NCBI RefSeq assembly: GCF_014699035.1 | Contig: NZ_JACXAA010000002.1 | Coordinates: forward strand, 372,001 to 436,000 | Reading direction: 5' to 3' | DNA: 64,000 nt | From: Spirosoma validum | GTDB taxonomy: Bacteria > Bacteroidota > Bacteroidia > Cytophagales > Spirosomataceae | Shown here: positions 46,861 to 56,240 of the stretch, piece after piece | How the letters are laid out: the number at the start of each line of letters is the position of its first letter | How positions within the stretch are numbered: the stretch's first letter is position 1 | Notes under the pieces: model-generated | The model's input: the letters and a program-made list of their open reading frames with translations, nothing else | Databases searched by the model: none | Told to the model about the DNA's origin: nothing | Position numbers and translations under genes: made by a program

Positions 46861-46896
46861 GAATAAAAAAGCCAGTCCTGTTGCAGCAGGACTGGC
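46861..46896 (-). terminator. Terminator-like hairpin facing the minus strand
   Basis: GCCAGTCCTG/CAGGACTGGC with loop TTGCAG; the T run (TTTTTT) follows only on the minus strand. A partial copy of one arm occurs at about 46826-46840. Confidence 0.55.
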
Positions 46897-46992
46897 CGGT
46901 CAAAAAAACAAGGCTCAGTGGCAACTGATTTGGTGCAGTCGTTTGCGCGACTGTCACGCAACCCCATTTTTTATTTTAACCAGTACAAAGCA

Positions 46993-49900
46993 ATGAAAAA
47001 AAGGTTTATTTTATTAACATGGATTTGGATTTTATTTAAGCCGATCGCCCTTCTTGCCCAGACAACGCAGCCCATTATCAATTCCACGCTGACGGGTACG
47101 ATTGTCGATTCAAAAACCAAAGAGGCCTTAATTGGCGCTACGGTACAGATTAAAGGTACAACCAATGGAGCGGTAACGGACATTGAAGGAAAATTTACGC
47201 TCAAAACCGGTCAGATTTTACCCTACACCCTCGTCGTTAATTACGTCGGCTACAAACCTCAGGAAGTAACAGCCGTTACGAATAAGGTTAGTATCGAGCT
47301 GGTAGAAAGCGCCAGTCAGCTCAGCGAAATTGTGGTCGTGGGGTACGGCACCCAGAAACGTAGCGACATTACGGGGGCGGTTGCTTCGGTGCCGCTGGAA
47401 ATAAAAAGTCAGCCGGTTTCTTCTGTCGAGCGACTCTTGCAGGGTTCGGTAGCGGGGGCCGTTGTTACCCAAACTTCCGGACAGCCGGGTGGGGGTGTCA
47501 GCGTACAGATTCGGGGCAATAACTCCATTACGGCCGGTAGCGATCCGCTCTACGTCATCGACGGTTTTCCGATCAATAACGACTACTCGCTGAATGATGC
47601 TAAGGTAACCGACGGGGCAAAAATCAATCCGTTGTCGTCGATTAATACGTCGGATATTGAATCCATCGACGTATTGAAAGATGCGTCGGCCACCGCTATC
47701 TACGGTTCGCGTGGGGCTAATGGCGTGGTGATAATCACCACCAAAAGCGGTGCTAAAAATAAATCCTCAATTAACTACGATGCGTTTTACGGCGTTCAGG
47801 ACGTAATCCGAACGCTTCCGCTGCTGAACGCCCGCGAATGGTGGCAGCTTCGGAAAGACGCGGCCGCGAATTCGGGTAAAACGACCAGTTTGCCTTCGGT
47901 AACGGATTACGCGCTTGATACGTCGGGTGTAGGTACCGACTGGCAGGCGGCTGCCTTTCGCAGGGCCGCGATTCAGAGCCATAGTTTATCCATTCTGTCG
48001 GGTTCTGAAAAAACCAGACTAGCCCTTTCCGGTAATTACTTTAAACAGGATGGGATTCTTCAGAACACCGACTTTACGCGGTTTTCGGCCAGAGTCAAAC
48101 TAGACCATGACTACAGCAAACGGTTACGACTCAGCTCAGCCTTAACGGCCAGTACGACCAAAGCCAACGTAGCACCCGCCAACATCGTATCGAACCTAGT
48201 GCTAACCCCGCCTTCGCTGCCGGTTTACAAACAGGATGGTACGTTCGTGATCAACAGTCCGTTTGAATCGGGCCTGCAAAATCCCATCAACTCGCTGTAT
48301 AATCAACTCAACGAAACGCGTACGAACCGGTTTCTGGGGAATATTTCGGCAGAGTACACAATTCTGGATGGTCTGACTGCCAAAGTGTTAGTTGGTGCCG
48401 ACATTGTTGATAACAAACAGAACCGCTATCTGCCCAGCTCCACGGCGGAAGGATTGGCGTTACAGGGAAACGCCCTGGTTGGGTCAATTTTCACGACCAA
48501 CTGGCTGAATGAAAATACGTTAAGCTATGTCAAAGAGCTTAACGCAAAAAATAAAATCAATGCCATCGTTGGGTTTACGTCGCAGCAATCGGATTCGAAA
48601 GGGGCCGTTGCCGAAGCGGCTGGATTTGCCACCGATGCGTTTTCGTACAACAACTTAGGCACGGGAATCACGAACCGGACTCCCAGCTCGTTTGCCACCA
48701 AATGGTCGCTGGCGTCGTACCTGGGTCGGGTTAATTATAACTACGATGAGAAGTATTTATTGACCCTAACGTTACGTGCCGATGGGGCATCGAAGTTTGG
48801 CGAAGGCAACAAATGGGGGTATTTCCCATCAGCGGCTGTGGGCTGGAATGTCAGCAACGAATCATTCTTTAGCAATGTCAAGAATATCAGCTTATTGAAA
48901 CTTCGACTGAGCGCGGGGTTGACGGGTAATCAGAGCATTCCGCCGTATCAGTCGCTGTCGCAGCTAAGCTACTTCCGGTACAACTTCTCGAACACGACCG
49001 TCTCTGGTTTTGCGCCGAATACCGTTCCAAATCCGGCCCTGGGCTGGGAAAAAACGTTCCAGGTCGACGCGGGTATTGATCTTGGCCTGTTAGGTAACCG
49101 GATTCAGATCGTTGCGGATTATTACTACAAAAAAACCACGGATTTGCTCTTGTCCCGAACTGTACCGGGAACCTCGGGCTTGTCGGATTTTTACAACGGT
49201 CAGGCCTCCACGATCTACCAGAACATTGGTGCAGTGTCGAACCAGGGGTTTGAGTTTTACGTGAACTCGCGCAATCTGGTCGGCGATCTGAAGTGGAATA
49301 CCATCCTGGTTTTTTCGAACAACACCAACAAGATTCTGAGTCTGGGCGACGGCGTTAACCAGATTATTCCGTCGATATCCAGTCCGTCGATTGCGAAAGT
49401 AGGCTATCCGGTCGGGTCGTTTATTGTGTATCAAACCGATGGCATCATCCAGTCCGGCGAGACGCCCTTAACTCCGCAGGCGAACAACAAACCGGGTGGA
49501 CAGAAATATAAAGACATTAATGGCGATGGCGTCATTACTCAGGCGGGCGACCGGATCATCATTGCCAATCAGCCGGGTTTCACGACGGGGCTGACCAATA
49601 CGTTCAATTACAAAGGCTTCGACCTGATGGTTTTCGTGCAGGCGTCTATTGGTGGCAAACTGTACAACGCCAACCGGGCCAACCTGGAACTGGGAACGGG
49701 TTACACGAACTCATCCCGAGACCTGCTCAATCGCTGGACGCCGACTAATACCAACACCGACGTAAAAGCAGCTTATCAGGACCCGGCGATCACCATCTCC
49801 GATCGGTTCATCGAAGACGCTACGTATGGCCGACTGAAAAATCTGTCGTTTGGCTATTCCTTGCCCAAATCTCTGCTCGCCAAAGCGCACATCAGCAACC

Positions 49901-50064
49901 TGCGTGTATACGTATCGGCGCAGAACGCGCTAACCTGGACAAACTATACCGGCTATGACCCGGAAGTCAGTTTGAACGGTCAGTCGCTGATCAACAAAGG
50001 CGTTGACTCCAGCGTGTATCCCAACAGCAAGTCCTACCAGGTCGGACTGTCGCTATCACTCTAA
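46993..50064 (+). CDS. SusC/RagA-type TonB-dependent outer membrane transporter
   Basis: 1023 aa from the ATG that opens the signal peptide (MKKRFILLTWIWILF to LLAQ). Carboxypeptidase-regulatory-like domain (about 35-115: GTIVDSKTKEALIGATVQIK), then the SusC signature SEIVVVGYGTQKRSDITGAV, plug domain (QIRGNNSITAGSDPLYVIDG, SATAIYGSRGANGVV), then a beta-barrel ending YPNSKSYQVGLSLSL. With SusD it imports oligomers or other large ligands using TonB energy. In this locus the cargo is probably a sulfated compound. No anti-sigma/FecR pair and no HTCS adjoin it. Confidence 0.95.
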   Translation: MKKRFILLTWIWILFKPIALLAQTTQPIINSTLTGTIVDSKTKEALIGATVQIKGTTNGAVTDIEGKFTLKTGQILPYTLVVNYVGYKPQEVTAVTNKVSIELVESASQLSEIVVVGYGTQKRSDITGAVASVPLEIKSQPVSSVERLLQGSVAGAVVTQTSGQPGGGVSVQIRGNNSITAGSDPLYVIDGFPINNDYSLNDAKVTDGAKINPLSSINTSDIESIDVLKDASATAIYGSRGANGVVIITTKSGAKNKSSINYDAFYGVQDVIRTLPLLNAREWWQLRKDAAANSGKTTSLPSVTDYALDTSGVGTDWQAAAFRRAAIQSHSLSILSGSEKTRLALSGNYFKQDGILQNTDFTRFSARVKLDHDYSKRLRLSSALTASTTKANVAPANIVSNLVLTPPSLPVYKQDGTFVINSPFESGLQNPINSLYNQLNETRTNRFLGNISAEYTILDGLTAKVLVGADIVDNKQNRYLPSSTAEGLALQGNALVGSIFTTNWLNENTLSYVKELNAKNKINAIVGFTSQQSDSKGAVAEAAGFATDAFSYNNLGTGITNRTPSSFATKWSLASYLGRVNYNYDEKYLLTLTLRADGASKFGEGNKWGYFPSAAVGWNVSNESFFSNVKNISLLKLRLSAGLTGNQSIPPYQSLSQLSYFRYNFSNTTVSGFAPNTVPNPALGWEKTFQVDAGIDLGLLGNRIQIVADYYYKKTTDLLLSRTVPGTSGLSDFYNGQASTIYQNIGAVSNQGFEFYVNSRNLVGDLKWNTILVFSNNTNKILSLGDGVNQIIPSISSPSIAKVGYPVGSFIVYQTDGIIQSGETPLTPQANNKPGGQKYKDINGDGVITQAGDRIIIANQPGFTTGLTNTFNYKGFDLMVFVQASIGGKLYNANRANLELGTGYTNSSRDLLNRWTPTNTNTDVKAAYQDPAITISDRFIEDATYGRLKNLSFGYSLPKSLLAKAHISNLRVYVSAQNALTWTNYTGYDPEVSLNGQSLINKGVDSSVYPNSKSYQVGLSLSL

Positions 50065-50124
50065 TCTAACAATACACCTATAATCCTTTAAAGAGGATGT
50101 AGGAGTAAAATCATCAGATATACA

Positions 50125-51690
50125 ATGAAAGCATTTCGTTATGCGGTCGTGGCTGTAGCCTTCCTGGCTACGACCTCGTGCAAAGACTATCTAACCGAAA
50201 ATCCAGAGTCATTTATTTCGGAAGATCAATATTACAAGACCCAGGCCGACGCGATCAACGCGGTTAACGGCGTTTATTTCTTTTTGAACTCAGGCGGCAG
50301 TTCTATACAAACACCCTACAATACGTTGTTTAACACGGGCATGAATATGGCCGGTGACGATGAAGATCCGGGCCCTGGCGCAACCAACGCTGATGTGCGA
50401 TCGCTGGCCGTACTGGCGCATTCATCGACGAACCTACGAATCTATGAACTCTGGCAGCAACATTATGCCGCCATCAAAAAAGCCAACGTAGTCCTGGAAA
50501 AAGTGCCTGCCATCAGTTTCGACAACACGCTGAAAAACCGGCTGTTGGGGGAAACGAAGTTTTTGCGAGCACTTTACTACTTCAATCTGGTCCGTTTATA
50601 CGGCGATGTTCCCCTCGTTACGGAGTACCAGAAGTTCGTCACGGCGGCTGAGTATGCCGTTGCCCGAACGCCGTCGACGCAGGTGTATGCGCAGATTGAA
50701 AAAGACCTGACCGAAGCAGCTGCCGTCCTGCCCGCTACGTATAGCTCACCGGATGTAGGCCGGGCTACGCAGGGAGCGGCCAGGGCGCTGCTGGCGAAGG
50801 TGTATCTGACCAAAGCGTCGTTTCCACTCAGCATCGCTTCGCATTATCAGGATGCCGTTAAGAAAGCGGAAGAAGTGCTATCGTCGGCTGATGGTGGTAC
50901 CGGTACGTATGGCTACAACTTGTTTTCGAATTACGCCGACGTGTTTCTGCCCGCTTCTAAAAATGGGGTCGAACACATCTTCTCGGCCCAGTTTAAGTCG
51001 AATGCGCAGGGACAGGGCAACAACGAGAACCCACGAAGTATACTCTCCGCTGTGCCTGGTCTGAATGGCAATTACGCCCACATGGTTCGGTATTACACCA
51101 ACGGGAAGGACAACTTTTTCAGTATTTACAAACTGTTTAAACCGACTGATAAACGCCGGGACGTAACGTTTGTCCGGTATTTTGTCAGCCCCACCAACGG
51201 GCGGAAGTACGCGCTGCCGATTACCAATTCAGTCGTTGCCAATGATTCAACGCCCTTTTTTCACAAATGGTGGGACCCAAACTCCACGTCGGTAACCAGC
51301 GAATCAGCGGCCAACGTGCCGATTTTACGGTATGCCGAACTGCTGCTGATTCATGCCGAAGCCGAAAACGAAGCCAATGGCCCGACGACGAAAGCCTACA
51401 AATCGCTGAACCGGGTTCGGAATCGGGCGGGTCTGGCTAACCTAACGGCTGGCCTTAGCAAGGATCAGTTCCGGGATTCGCTCTACCTGGATCGACGGCT
51501 GGAAGTGGTGTTCGAGTACCAGCGCTGGTTCGATCTGATCCGCCAGAAAGACGCGTCGGGAAAAAGTACGTTTGTATCTAACCTGCAAAAAGTGGGTAAG
51601 AACAATGCCGCCGAGAAGCATCGTCTGTATCCGATTCCCCAGTCAGAAATCGATAACAACGCTTTACTGACGCAGAATCCAGGCTATTAA
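50125..51690 (+). CDS. SusD/RagB-type surface lipoprotein
   Basis: 521 aa lipoprotein (VVAVAFLATTSC). SusD-like features: DYLTENPESFISEDQYYKT near the N terminus, TPR-like helices with FLRALYYFNLVRLYGDVPLV, and the C-terminal ERRLEV-like motif LDRRLEVVFEYQRWFDLIRQ plus HRLYPIPQSEIDNN. It forms the lid of the SusC channel and binds the ligand on the cell surface. Follows susC by 60 nt, clearly the same operon. Confidence 0.95.
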   Translation: MKAFRYAVVAVAFLATTSCKDYLTENPESFISEDQYYKTQADAINAVNGVYFFLNSGGSSIQTPYNTLFNTGMNMAGDDEDPGPGATNADVRSLAVLAHSSTNLRIYELWQQHYAAIKKANVVLEKVPAISFDNTLKNRLLGETKFLRALYYFNLVRLYGDVPLVTEYQKFVTAAEYAVARTPSTQVYAQIEKDLTEAAAVLPATYSSPDVGRATQGAARALLAKVYLTKASFPLSIASHYQDAVKKAEEVLSSADGGTGTYGYNLFSNYADVFLPASKNGVEHIFSAQFKSNAQGQGNNENPRSILSAVPGLNGNYAHMVRYYTNGKDNFFSIYKLFKPTDKRRDVTFVRYFVSPTNGRKYALPITNSVVANDSTPFFHKWWDPNSTSVTSESAANVPILRYAELLLIHAEAENEANGPTTKAYKSLNRVRNRAGLANLTAGLSKDQFRDSLYLDRRLEVVFEYQRWFDLIRQKDASGKSTFVSNLQKVGKNNAAEKHRLYPIPQSEIDNNALLTQNPGY

Positions 51691-51720
51691 TCCGGTACAT
51701 CCACTAACTAACTCTCCATT

Positions 51721-51879
51721 ATGACTCTAGCTGATATAACCCTGTTGGGAAAGAAAATTCTGGTTGGCATTCTCGTAGCGCTGATCCCCGCCCTGATTTT
51801 GTTCTGGGGCCTTCGGCTCACGCAAAAACTGCTCACCAAAGCGCCTGCCACTACGTCATCGATTCAACCGTCAAACTAA
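51721..51879 (+). CDS. Tiny single-pass membrane protein 1
   Basis: 52 aa with a single membrane helix (ILVGILVALIPALILFWGL) and a short polar tail, 30 nt after the SusD gene. Composition and position support a real gene; function unknown. Confidence 0.55.
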   Translation: MTLADITLLGKKILVGILVALIPALILFWGLRLTQKLLTKAPATTSSIQPSN

Positions 51880-51888
51880 CGTACGCCA

Positions 51889-52056
51889 ATGAAAATGGAA
51901 CCCAGAATTGCCCGGCGCATTGTTCGCAACGCTCTGCTTAGCCTGTTTCTGTACGCCTTGCCAGTATTGCTCATGTTCGCTACGTTCTACCTGACGAACC
52001 AACGTCCGTGGGAGAAGAAAGCGAAAAAGGCGCAGGCTGTGCTTACAAGGAAGTAA
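51889..52056 (+). CDS. Tiny single-pass membrane protein 2
   Basis: 55 aa, one membrane helix (LLSLFLYALPVLLMFATFYL) flanked by basic residues (RIARRIVRN, KKAKKAQAVLTRK). Starts 9 nt after tiny protein 1. Function unknown; perhaps an accessory of the SusCD pair or of the hydroxylase. Confidence 0.55.
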   Translation: MKMEPRIARRIVRNALLSLFLYALPVLLMFATFYLTNQRPWEKKAKKAQAVLTRK

Positions 52057-52069
52057 CGTACCGTTTGTC

Positions 52070-52099
52070 GGGATGTCGGGTTCCAGAACCCGACATCCC
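52070..52099. repeat. Perfect 14-bp hairpin
   Basis: GGGATGTCGGGTTC and its complement with a 2-nt loop. Sits between the tiny membrane protein genes and the hydroxylase gene. Confidence 0.75.
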
Positions 52100-52136
52100 A
52101 TAACGATTACCTCTCAAACCTTTAAATCATAAAACG

Positions 52137-53078
52137 ATGGTTACATTTTTTGAAAAAATCTTTGAAAACCTCGGTACCTGGGGTTTGCCTACCCTAGTTC
52201 TTATGCTGGGCGTTGTGGAGTTCTCGCTGGGTCTTTATAAAAAGCACTGGAACCGAAATGAGATTCTACTGGATATTACCTGCTTTACGATTCCTAAACT
52301 GGTTATCAAGCCGCTGGTGGCTTATTTTGGGCTAAAATTTCATCCCTACGTACTGCCTGATTCGAAAGGTGCGTTCGACTGGGTGCCGTTCTGGTGGGGA
52401 TTTGCCATTATCGCCGTCGCCGACGATCTGACGCAATACTGGTATCACCGATTACACCATGAAGTGCCGTTTCTGTGGCGTTTCCACCGGACGCACCATT
52501 CCGCGCCGTACATGGGCATGGCAATGGCCAGTCGCCAGAATGTCATTTACTCGCTGTTCTTCTCGCAGACGTATCTGACAACGATGCTGGTGTACATCGG
52601 GCTGGGCTACCCGGCGCTGTTTGTGAAAGGAATAAAGTCGATTATTACCACCCTGGCCCATTCGAGTATTCCCTGGGATAAACCATTCTACGAGAACAAG
52701 TTTCTGCATCCGGTTGCCTGGGTGCTCGAACGCCTGATTTCGACGCCTGCTACCCACCACGCCCACCATGCCGACTCAACGGACGATGGTATTGGACACT
52801 ACAAAGGCAACTTCGGCAACATGTTTTTCCTGTGGGATGTCATTTTCGGAACCGGATTGATTACGCGTCAGTATCCGAAATCCTACGGCATTGCTTCCTA
52901 TCAGCAGGAAGAATGGTACGCTCAATTTATGTGGCCGATCCTGAAATCGAAGAAGGAGGGGAGCGAACTGTCGCACAATGGGCCGATGGTTAAAGATGAC
53001 GTAGTAGAGCCGGTTCTGGAGCCTCAACTCGTTTCGCCCAGCTTGGTTGCGGTTGAACCCGAGTTGAAACTGGCGTAA
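52137..53078 (+). CDS. Fatty acid hydroxylase/sterol desaturase superfamily membrane enzyme
   Basis: 313 aa integral membrane protein with about four helices (TLVLMLGVVEFSLGL, WWGFAIIAVADDL, LTTMLVYIGLGYPALFV). The di-iron histidine clusters are complete: HRLHHE, HRTHHS and HHAHHADS. Members hydroxylate or desaturate lipids using oxygen. Its place inside a sulfatase locus is unusual; it may act on a sulfated or sulfonated lipid (inference). The about 45-residue C-terminal tail is acidic and poorly conserved-looking. Confidence 0.88.
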   Translation: MVTFFEKIFENLGTWGLPTLVLMLGVVEFSLGLYKKHWNRNEILLDITCFTIPKLVIKPLVAYFGLKFHPYVLPDSKGAFDWVPFWWGFAIIAVADDLTQYWYHRLHHEVPFLWRFHRTHHSAPYMGMAMASRQNVIYSLFFSQTYLTTMLVYIGLGYPALFVKGIKSIITTLAHSSIPWDKPFYENKFLHPVAWVLERLISTPATHHAHHADSTDDGIGHYKGNFGNMFFLWDVIFGTGLITRQYPKSYGIASYQQEEWYAQFMWPILKSKKEGSELSHNGPMVKDDVVEPVLEPQLVSPSLVAVEPELKLA

Positions 53079-53111
53079 GCAATCATACGAAATAACCTGA
53101 TGTAAGATGCC

Positions 53112-53187
53112 GTGTGACCCCAGCGGGGTCAAATGTTTATAGCAACTACGGCCTTTATATAAACATCTGACCCCGCCGGGGTCACAC
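53112..53187. repeat. REPIN-like palindrome D
   Basis: Arms 53112-53141 and 53158-53187. Each holds the mini-palindrome GACCCC-GGGGTC followed by ATGTTTATA toward the centre. Same plan as palindrome F with other stem bases. Confidence 0.8.
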
Positions 53188-53314
53188 AGAGATGTACTTG
53201 TGTACTCATCAATCATTTACTAGGCTGTGTGTTCTGTGCCTCGGCGAGTAAATAAACTAATTCCGTCTGACTGAAATCATTTCCTACTTCTGAAGGAGCT
53301 TAACATTATACTTT

Positions 53315-55624
53315 ATGAAAAAAACGTCTTTAACTAAATTCTCGCTGGTAGCCTGGGCGCTGCTGGTAACCGGAACCGGAACGCAGGCGCAGTACGCGCC
53401 AACGCCCGCCTACAAGGGAACCCTCGGCAAAACCGTTGAGGCAACCAAACAATGGTGGCCGGAACCCAAGAAAGCGCCACAGGGTGCGCCAAACGTCGTC
53501 TGGATTTTGCTGGACGATGTGGGCTTTGGCGCTGTCAGCTCGTTCGGTGGATTGATACAAACCCCACACATTGATGAGCTTGCGTATAAAGGCCTCCGTT
53601 ATACGAATTTTCACACAACAGCGATTTGTGCACCGACGCGGGCGGCCTTACTAACGGGACGCAATCAGCACTCGGCACACATGGGTCTCTTCCCTGAAAC
53701 CGCCATCGGTACGCCGGGCTATGACGCGCAGATTCCATTCGAAAAAGCGACTGTCGCCGAAATCCTGAAAGAAAATGGCTACAATACGTTCGCGCTGGGC
53801 AAATGGCACATTACACCCTTAACCGACCTGACACCGGCCGGGCCCTTTACACGCTGGCCAACAGGTCGTGGCTTCGAACAATACTATGGTTTTCCGTCGC
53901 GGGGCAGTACAGATCAGGTACATCCGGAGCTTTGGGAAGGCATTCACCGCATCCCGGATCAGCAGAACGGCAAATACCTGAATGAACTGCTCGCTGATCG
54001 GGCCATTGAGTACATCGCTGACCAGAAATCGGCGAACGTGGATAAGCCGTTTTTCCTGTATCTGGCAACGGGTGCCGGTCATGCGCCCCATCAGGTAGCC
54101 AAAGAATGGTCGGACAAATACAAGGGTAAGTTCGACAGTGGCTGGGATAAATACCGGGATGACGTACTGGCCAATCAGATCAAATTGGGTATTGTTCCGA
54201 AAAATACCGTATTGCCGCCCCGCAATCCCGGTATCAAAGACTGGAATACCTTGTCGGCCGATGAAAAGAAACTCTTTGCCCGGTTTATGGAAGTTTACGC
54301 CGGATTTATGTCGTATACAGACTATGAAATTGGCCGGGTGGTGAATTATCTGAAAGAGATCAACCAGTTTGAGAACACGCTGATTGTTGTGTCGGTCGGT
54401 GATAACGGCGCTAGTAAAGAAGGTACGTTTGTTGGCACGATCAACAACTACGGAACGGATTTGTCGGATGAGCAGCGGTTACAGAAAAACATCGCCAACA
54501 TTGACCTGATCGGTACGGAGTTTGCGAAAGCCAATTACCCCCTGGGCTGGGCAGCGGCTACCAACACGCCCTTCCGGCAGTGGAAACAGGATGCCAATTC
54601 GGAAGGCGGTACGCGTAACCCCCTGATTGTGTATTACCCGAAAGGCATCAAAGAAAAAGGTGGATTACGGACCCAGTACAGCCACGTAACGGACATCTTG
54701 CCGACAACGCTGGAATTGATCAAAGCGCAGGTTCCGGCGAGTATCAATGGCTACAAACAGGACCCGATTGAAGGAACGAGTCTGGCCTACAGCCTCAACG
54801 ATTCAAAAGCCAAAGACCGGCATACAGTGCAGTATTACGAAATTAAAGGGAGCCGATCCATTTACAAAGATGGCTGGAAAGCGGGTACGCTGCACGTAAA
54901 AGGACAGCCGTTCGAGCAGGATAAATGGGAGCTGTACAACGTAGCACAGGATTTTAACGAACTCAATAATCTGGCCGCCCAGAATCCGGTAAAATTAACC
55001 GAGTTACGCGCCTTGTTCGACAGCGAAGCGACCAAATACAACGTCTATCCGCTGAAAGATGAACTGACCCCGTTCGAACTGCCTAATGCCTATAAAAATC
55101 AGCGTAAAGTTGTTCTGTATCCGGGCCAATCGACCGTACCGGATATTGCCAGCCCGTTTGCCATCAAACGTTCGTTTAGCCTCACCGCCGACGTAGTGAT
55201 TCCGGCGAATGGAGCTGAGGGCGTACTGTTGTCGCGGGGTGGCCGCGCTGGTGGGTTGAGTTTCTTTGTTCAGAACAAAAAAATAAACCTGACATACGTA
55301 CTGGGCGACGAAACGAAATACACCGTTACTTCCGACAATACGCCCCTGCCGACGGGTGCCGTTCAATTGCGGGCCGACGTTACGTATGGCCAAAATGGCT
55401 CAGGACTCGTCAGTTTGTACGTCAATAACGCAAAAGTGGGGGAAGGAACGCTCAGTAAAACGCTGGGTAATCTGTACTCGCATGAAGGCGTAAACGTAGG
55501 TCTGGATGATCTGACGCCTGTTTCCGATACGTATAAAGTGCCGTTTGCCTTTACCGGCAAAATCAACAAAGTCACCCTTGATTTTGAAGCGCCCCAAGAG
55601 TCGTATTTGAAAGCGAAGAATTAA
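53315..55624 (+). CDS. Sulfatase 1 with C-terminal beta-sandwich domain
   Basis: 769 aa, signal peptide ending GTQAQ. Alkaline-phosphatase-fold sulfatase: metal Asp pair in VVWILLDDVGFG, active site CAPTRAALLTGRN with Cys105 to be converted to formylglycine, then LGKWH (Lys/His of the site) and DNGA near residue 375. Longer than usual; the extra about 180 C-terminal residues (from SFSLTADVVIPANGAEG) look like a LamG/concanavalin-like sandwich that may hold substrate. Typical of arylsulfatase family S1_4. First of the sulfatase series. Confidence 0.92.
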   Translation: MKKTSLTKFSLVAWALLVTGTGTQAQYAPTPAYKGTLGKTVEATKQWWPEPKKAPQGAPNVVWILLDDVGFGAVSSFGGLIQTPHIDELAYKGLRYTNFHTTAICAPTRAALLTGRNQHSAHMGLFPETAIGTPGYDAQIPFEKATVAEILKENGYNTFALGKWHITPLTDLTPAGPFTRWPTGRGFEQYYGFPSRGSTDQVHPELWEGIHRIPDQQNGKYLNELLADRAIEYIADQKSANVDKPFFLYLATGAGHAPHQVAKEWSDKYKGKFDSGWDKYRDDVLANQIKLGIVPKNTVLPPRNPGIKDWNTLSADEKKLFARFMEVYAGFMSYTDYEIGRVVNYLKEINQFENTLIVVSVGDNGASKEGTFVGTINNYGTDLSDEQRLQKNIANIDLIGTEFAKANYPLGWAAATNTPFRQWKQDANSEGGTRNPLIVYYPKGIKEKGGLRTQYSHVTDILPTTLELIKAQVPASINGYKQDPIEGTSLAYSLNDSKAKDRHTVQYYEIKGSRSIYKDGWKAGTLHVKGQPFEQDKWELYNVAQDFNELNNLAAQNPVKLTELRALFDSEATKYNVYPLKDELTPFELPNAYKNQRKVVLYPGQSTVPDIASPFAIKRSFSLTADVVIPANGAEGVLLSRGGRAGGLSFFVQNKKINLTYVLGDETKYTVTSDNTPLPTGAVQLRADVTYGQNGSGLVSLYVNNAKVGEGTLSKTLGNLYSHEGVNVGLDDLTPVSDTYKVPFAFTGKINKVTLDFEAPQESYLKAKN

Positions 55625-55625
55625 T

Positions 55626-55711
55626 GGTATCGTGGACTTCAGTCCGCACAGCCGTAGGCTAAACAGGTAGCTTGTTAGCTTATGGCTATGCGGACTGAAG
55701 TCCGCGGTACC
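55626..55711. repeat. REPIN-like palindrome E
   Basis: Arms 55626-55648 and 55689-55711 with two G-U-type mismatches; outer GGTATC/GGTACC and inner GGACTTCAGTCC. Confidence 0.8.
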
Positions 55712-55722
55712 TTATTACAACT

Positions 55723-56187
55723 ATGAAACAAGCCATATTCATGTTGAGCCTGTTGATGGGCATCCGTACGTTGGCAAACGCCCAGAACGACGGCTCCCAT
55801 CAGTTACCGGGTAATGAGAAAACCGCCATCAACAAGGTGCTCGATGATTACCTCACGACGTTTAACGCCAAAGACCTGAAAGGGTGGGAGGGAACGTATC
55901 AGTTTCCGCATTATCGGCTAGCCAGCGGCAAAATGTCGGTGCTGGAAAAGGCGGGTCTGCGGGATTCGGCCAGTGTGTTTGGCCCACTGCAAAAAGCGGG
56001 CTGGGATTACAGCAAGTGGGATCATCGGAACATTGTTCAGGCCTCGGAAACGAAGGTACATGTCGACACGAAGTTTACCCGCTACCGAAAAGATGGCAGC
56101 AAAGTGGCTTCGTATGAGTCGCTCTACGTACTGACGAAAGAGAATGGAAAGTGGGGTGTGAAACTACGGTCGAGTTTTGCTGAATAA
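55723..56187 (+). CDS. Secreted NTF2-like (DUF4440-type) protein
   Basis: 154 aa, signal peptide (MLSLLMGIRTLANAQ). The rest has the cone-shaped NTF2 pattern: INKVLDDYLTTFNAKDLKGW, HYRLASGKMSV, VHVDTKFTRYRKDGSKVASY, GKWGVKLRSSF. Such proteins bind or isomerise small molecules; no catalytic residues can be fixed. Between sulfatases 1 and 2, probably co-transcribed. Confidence 0.75.
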   Translation: MKQAIFMLSLLMGIRTLANAQNDGSHQLPGNEKTAINKVLDDYLTTFNAKDLKGWEGTYQFPHYRLASGKMSVLEKAGLRDSASVFGPLQKAGWDYSKWDHRNIVQASETKVHVDTKFTRYRKDGSKVASYESLYVLTKENGKWGVKLRSSFAE

Positions 56188-56240
56188 TGGAAATGAGCAA
56201 GATCAAATCCTCAACCCTTGTTAAGATCACCTAAGATTTC

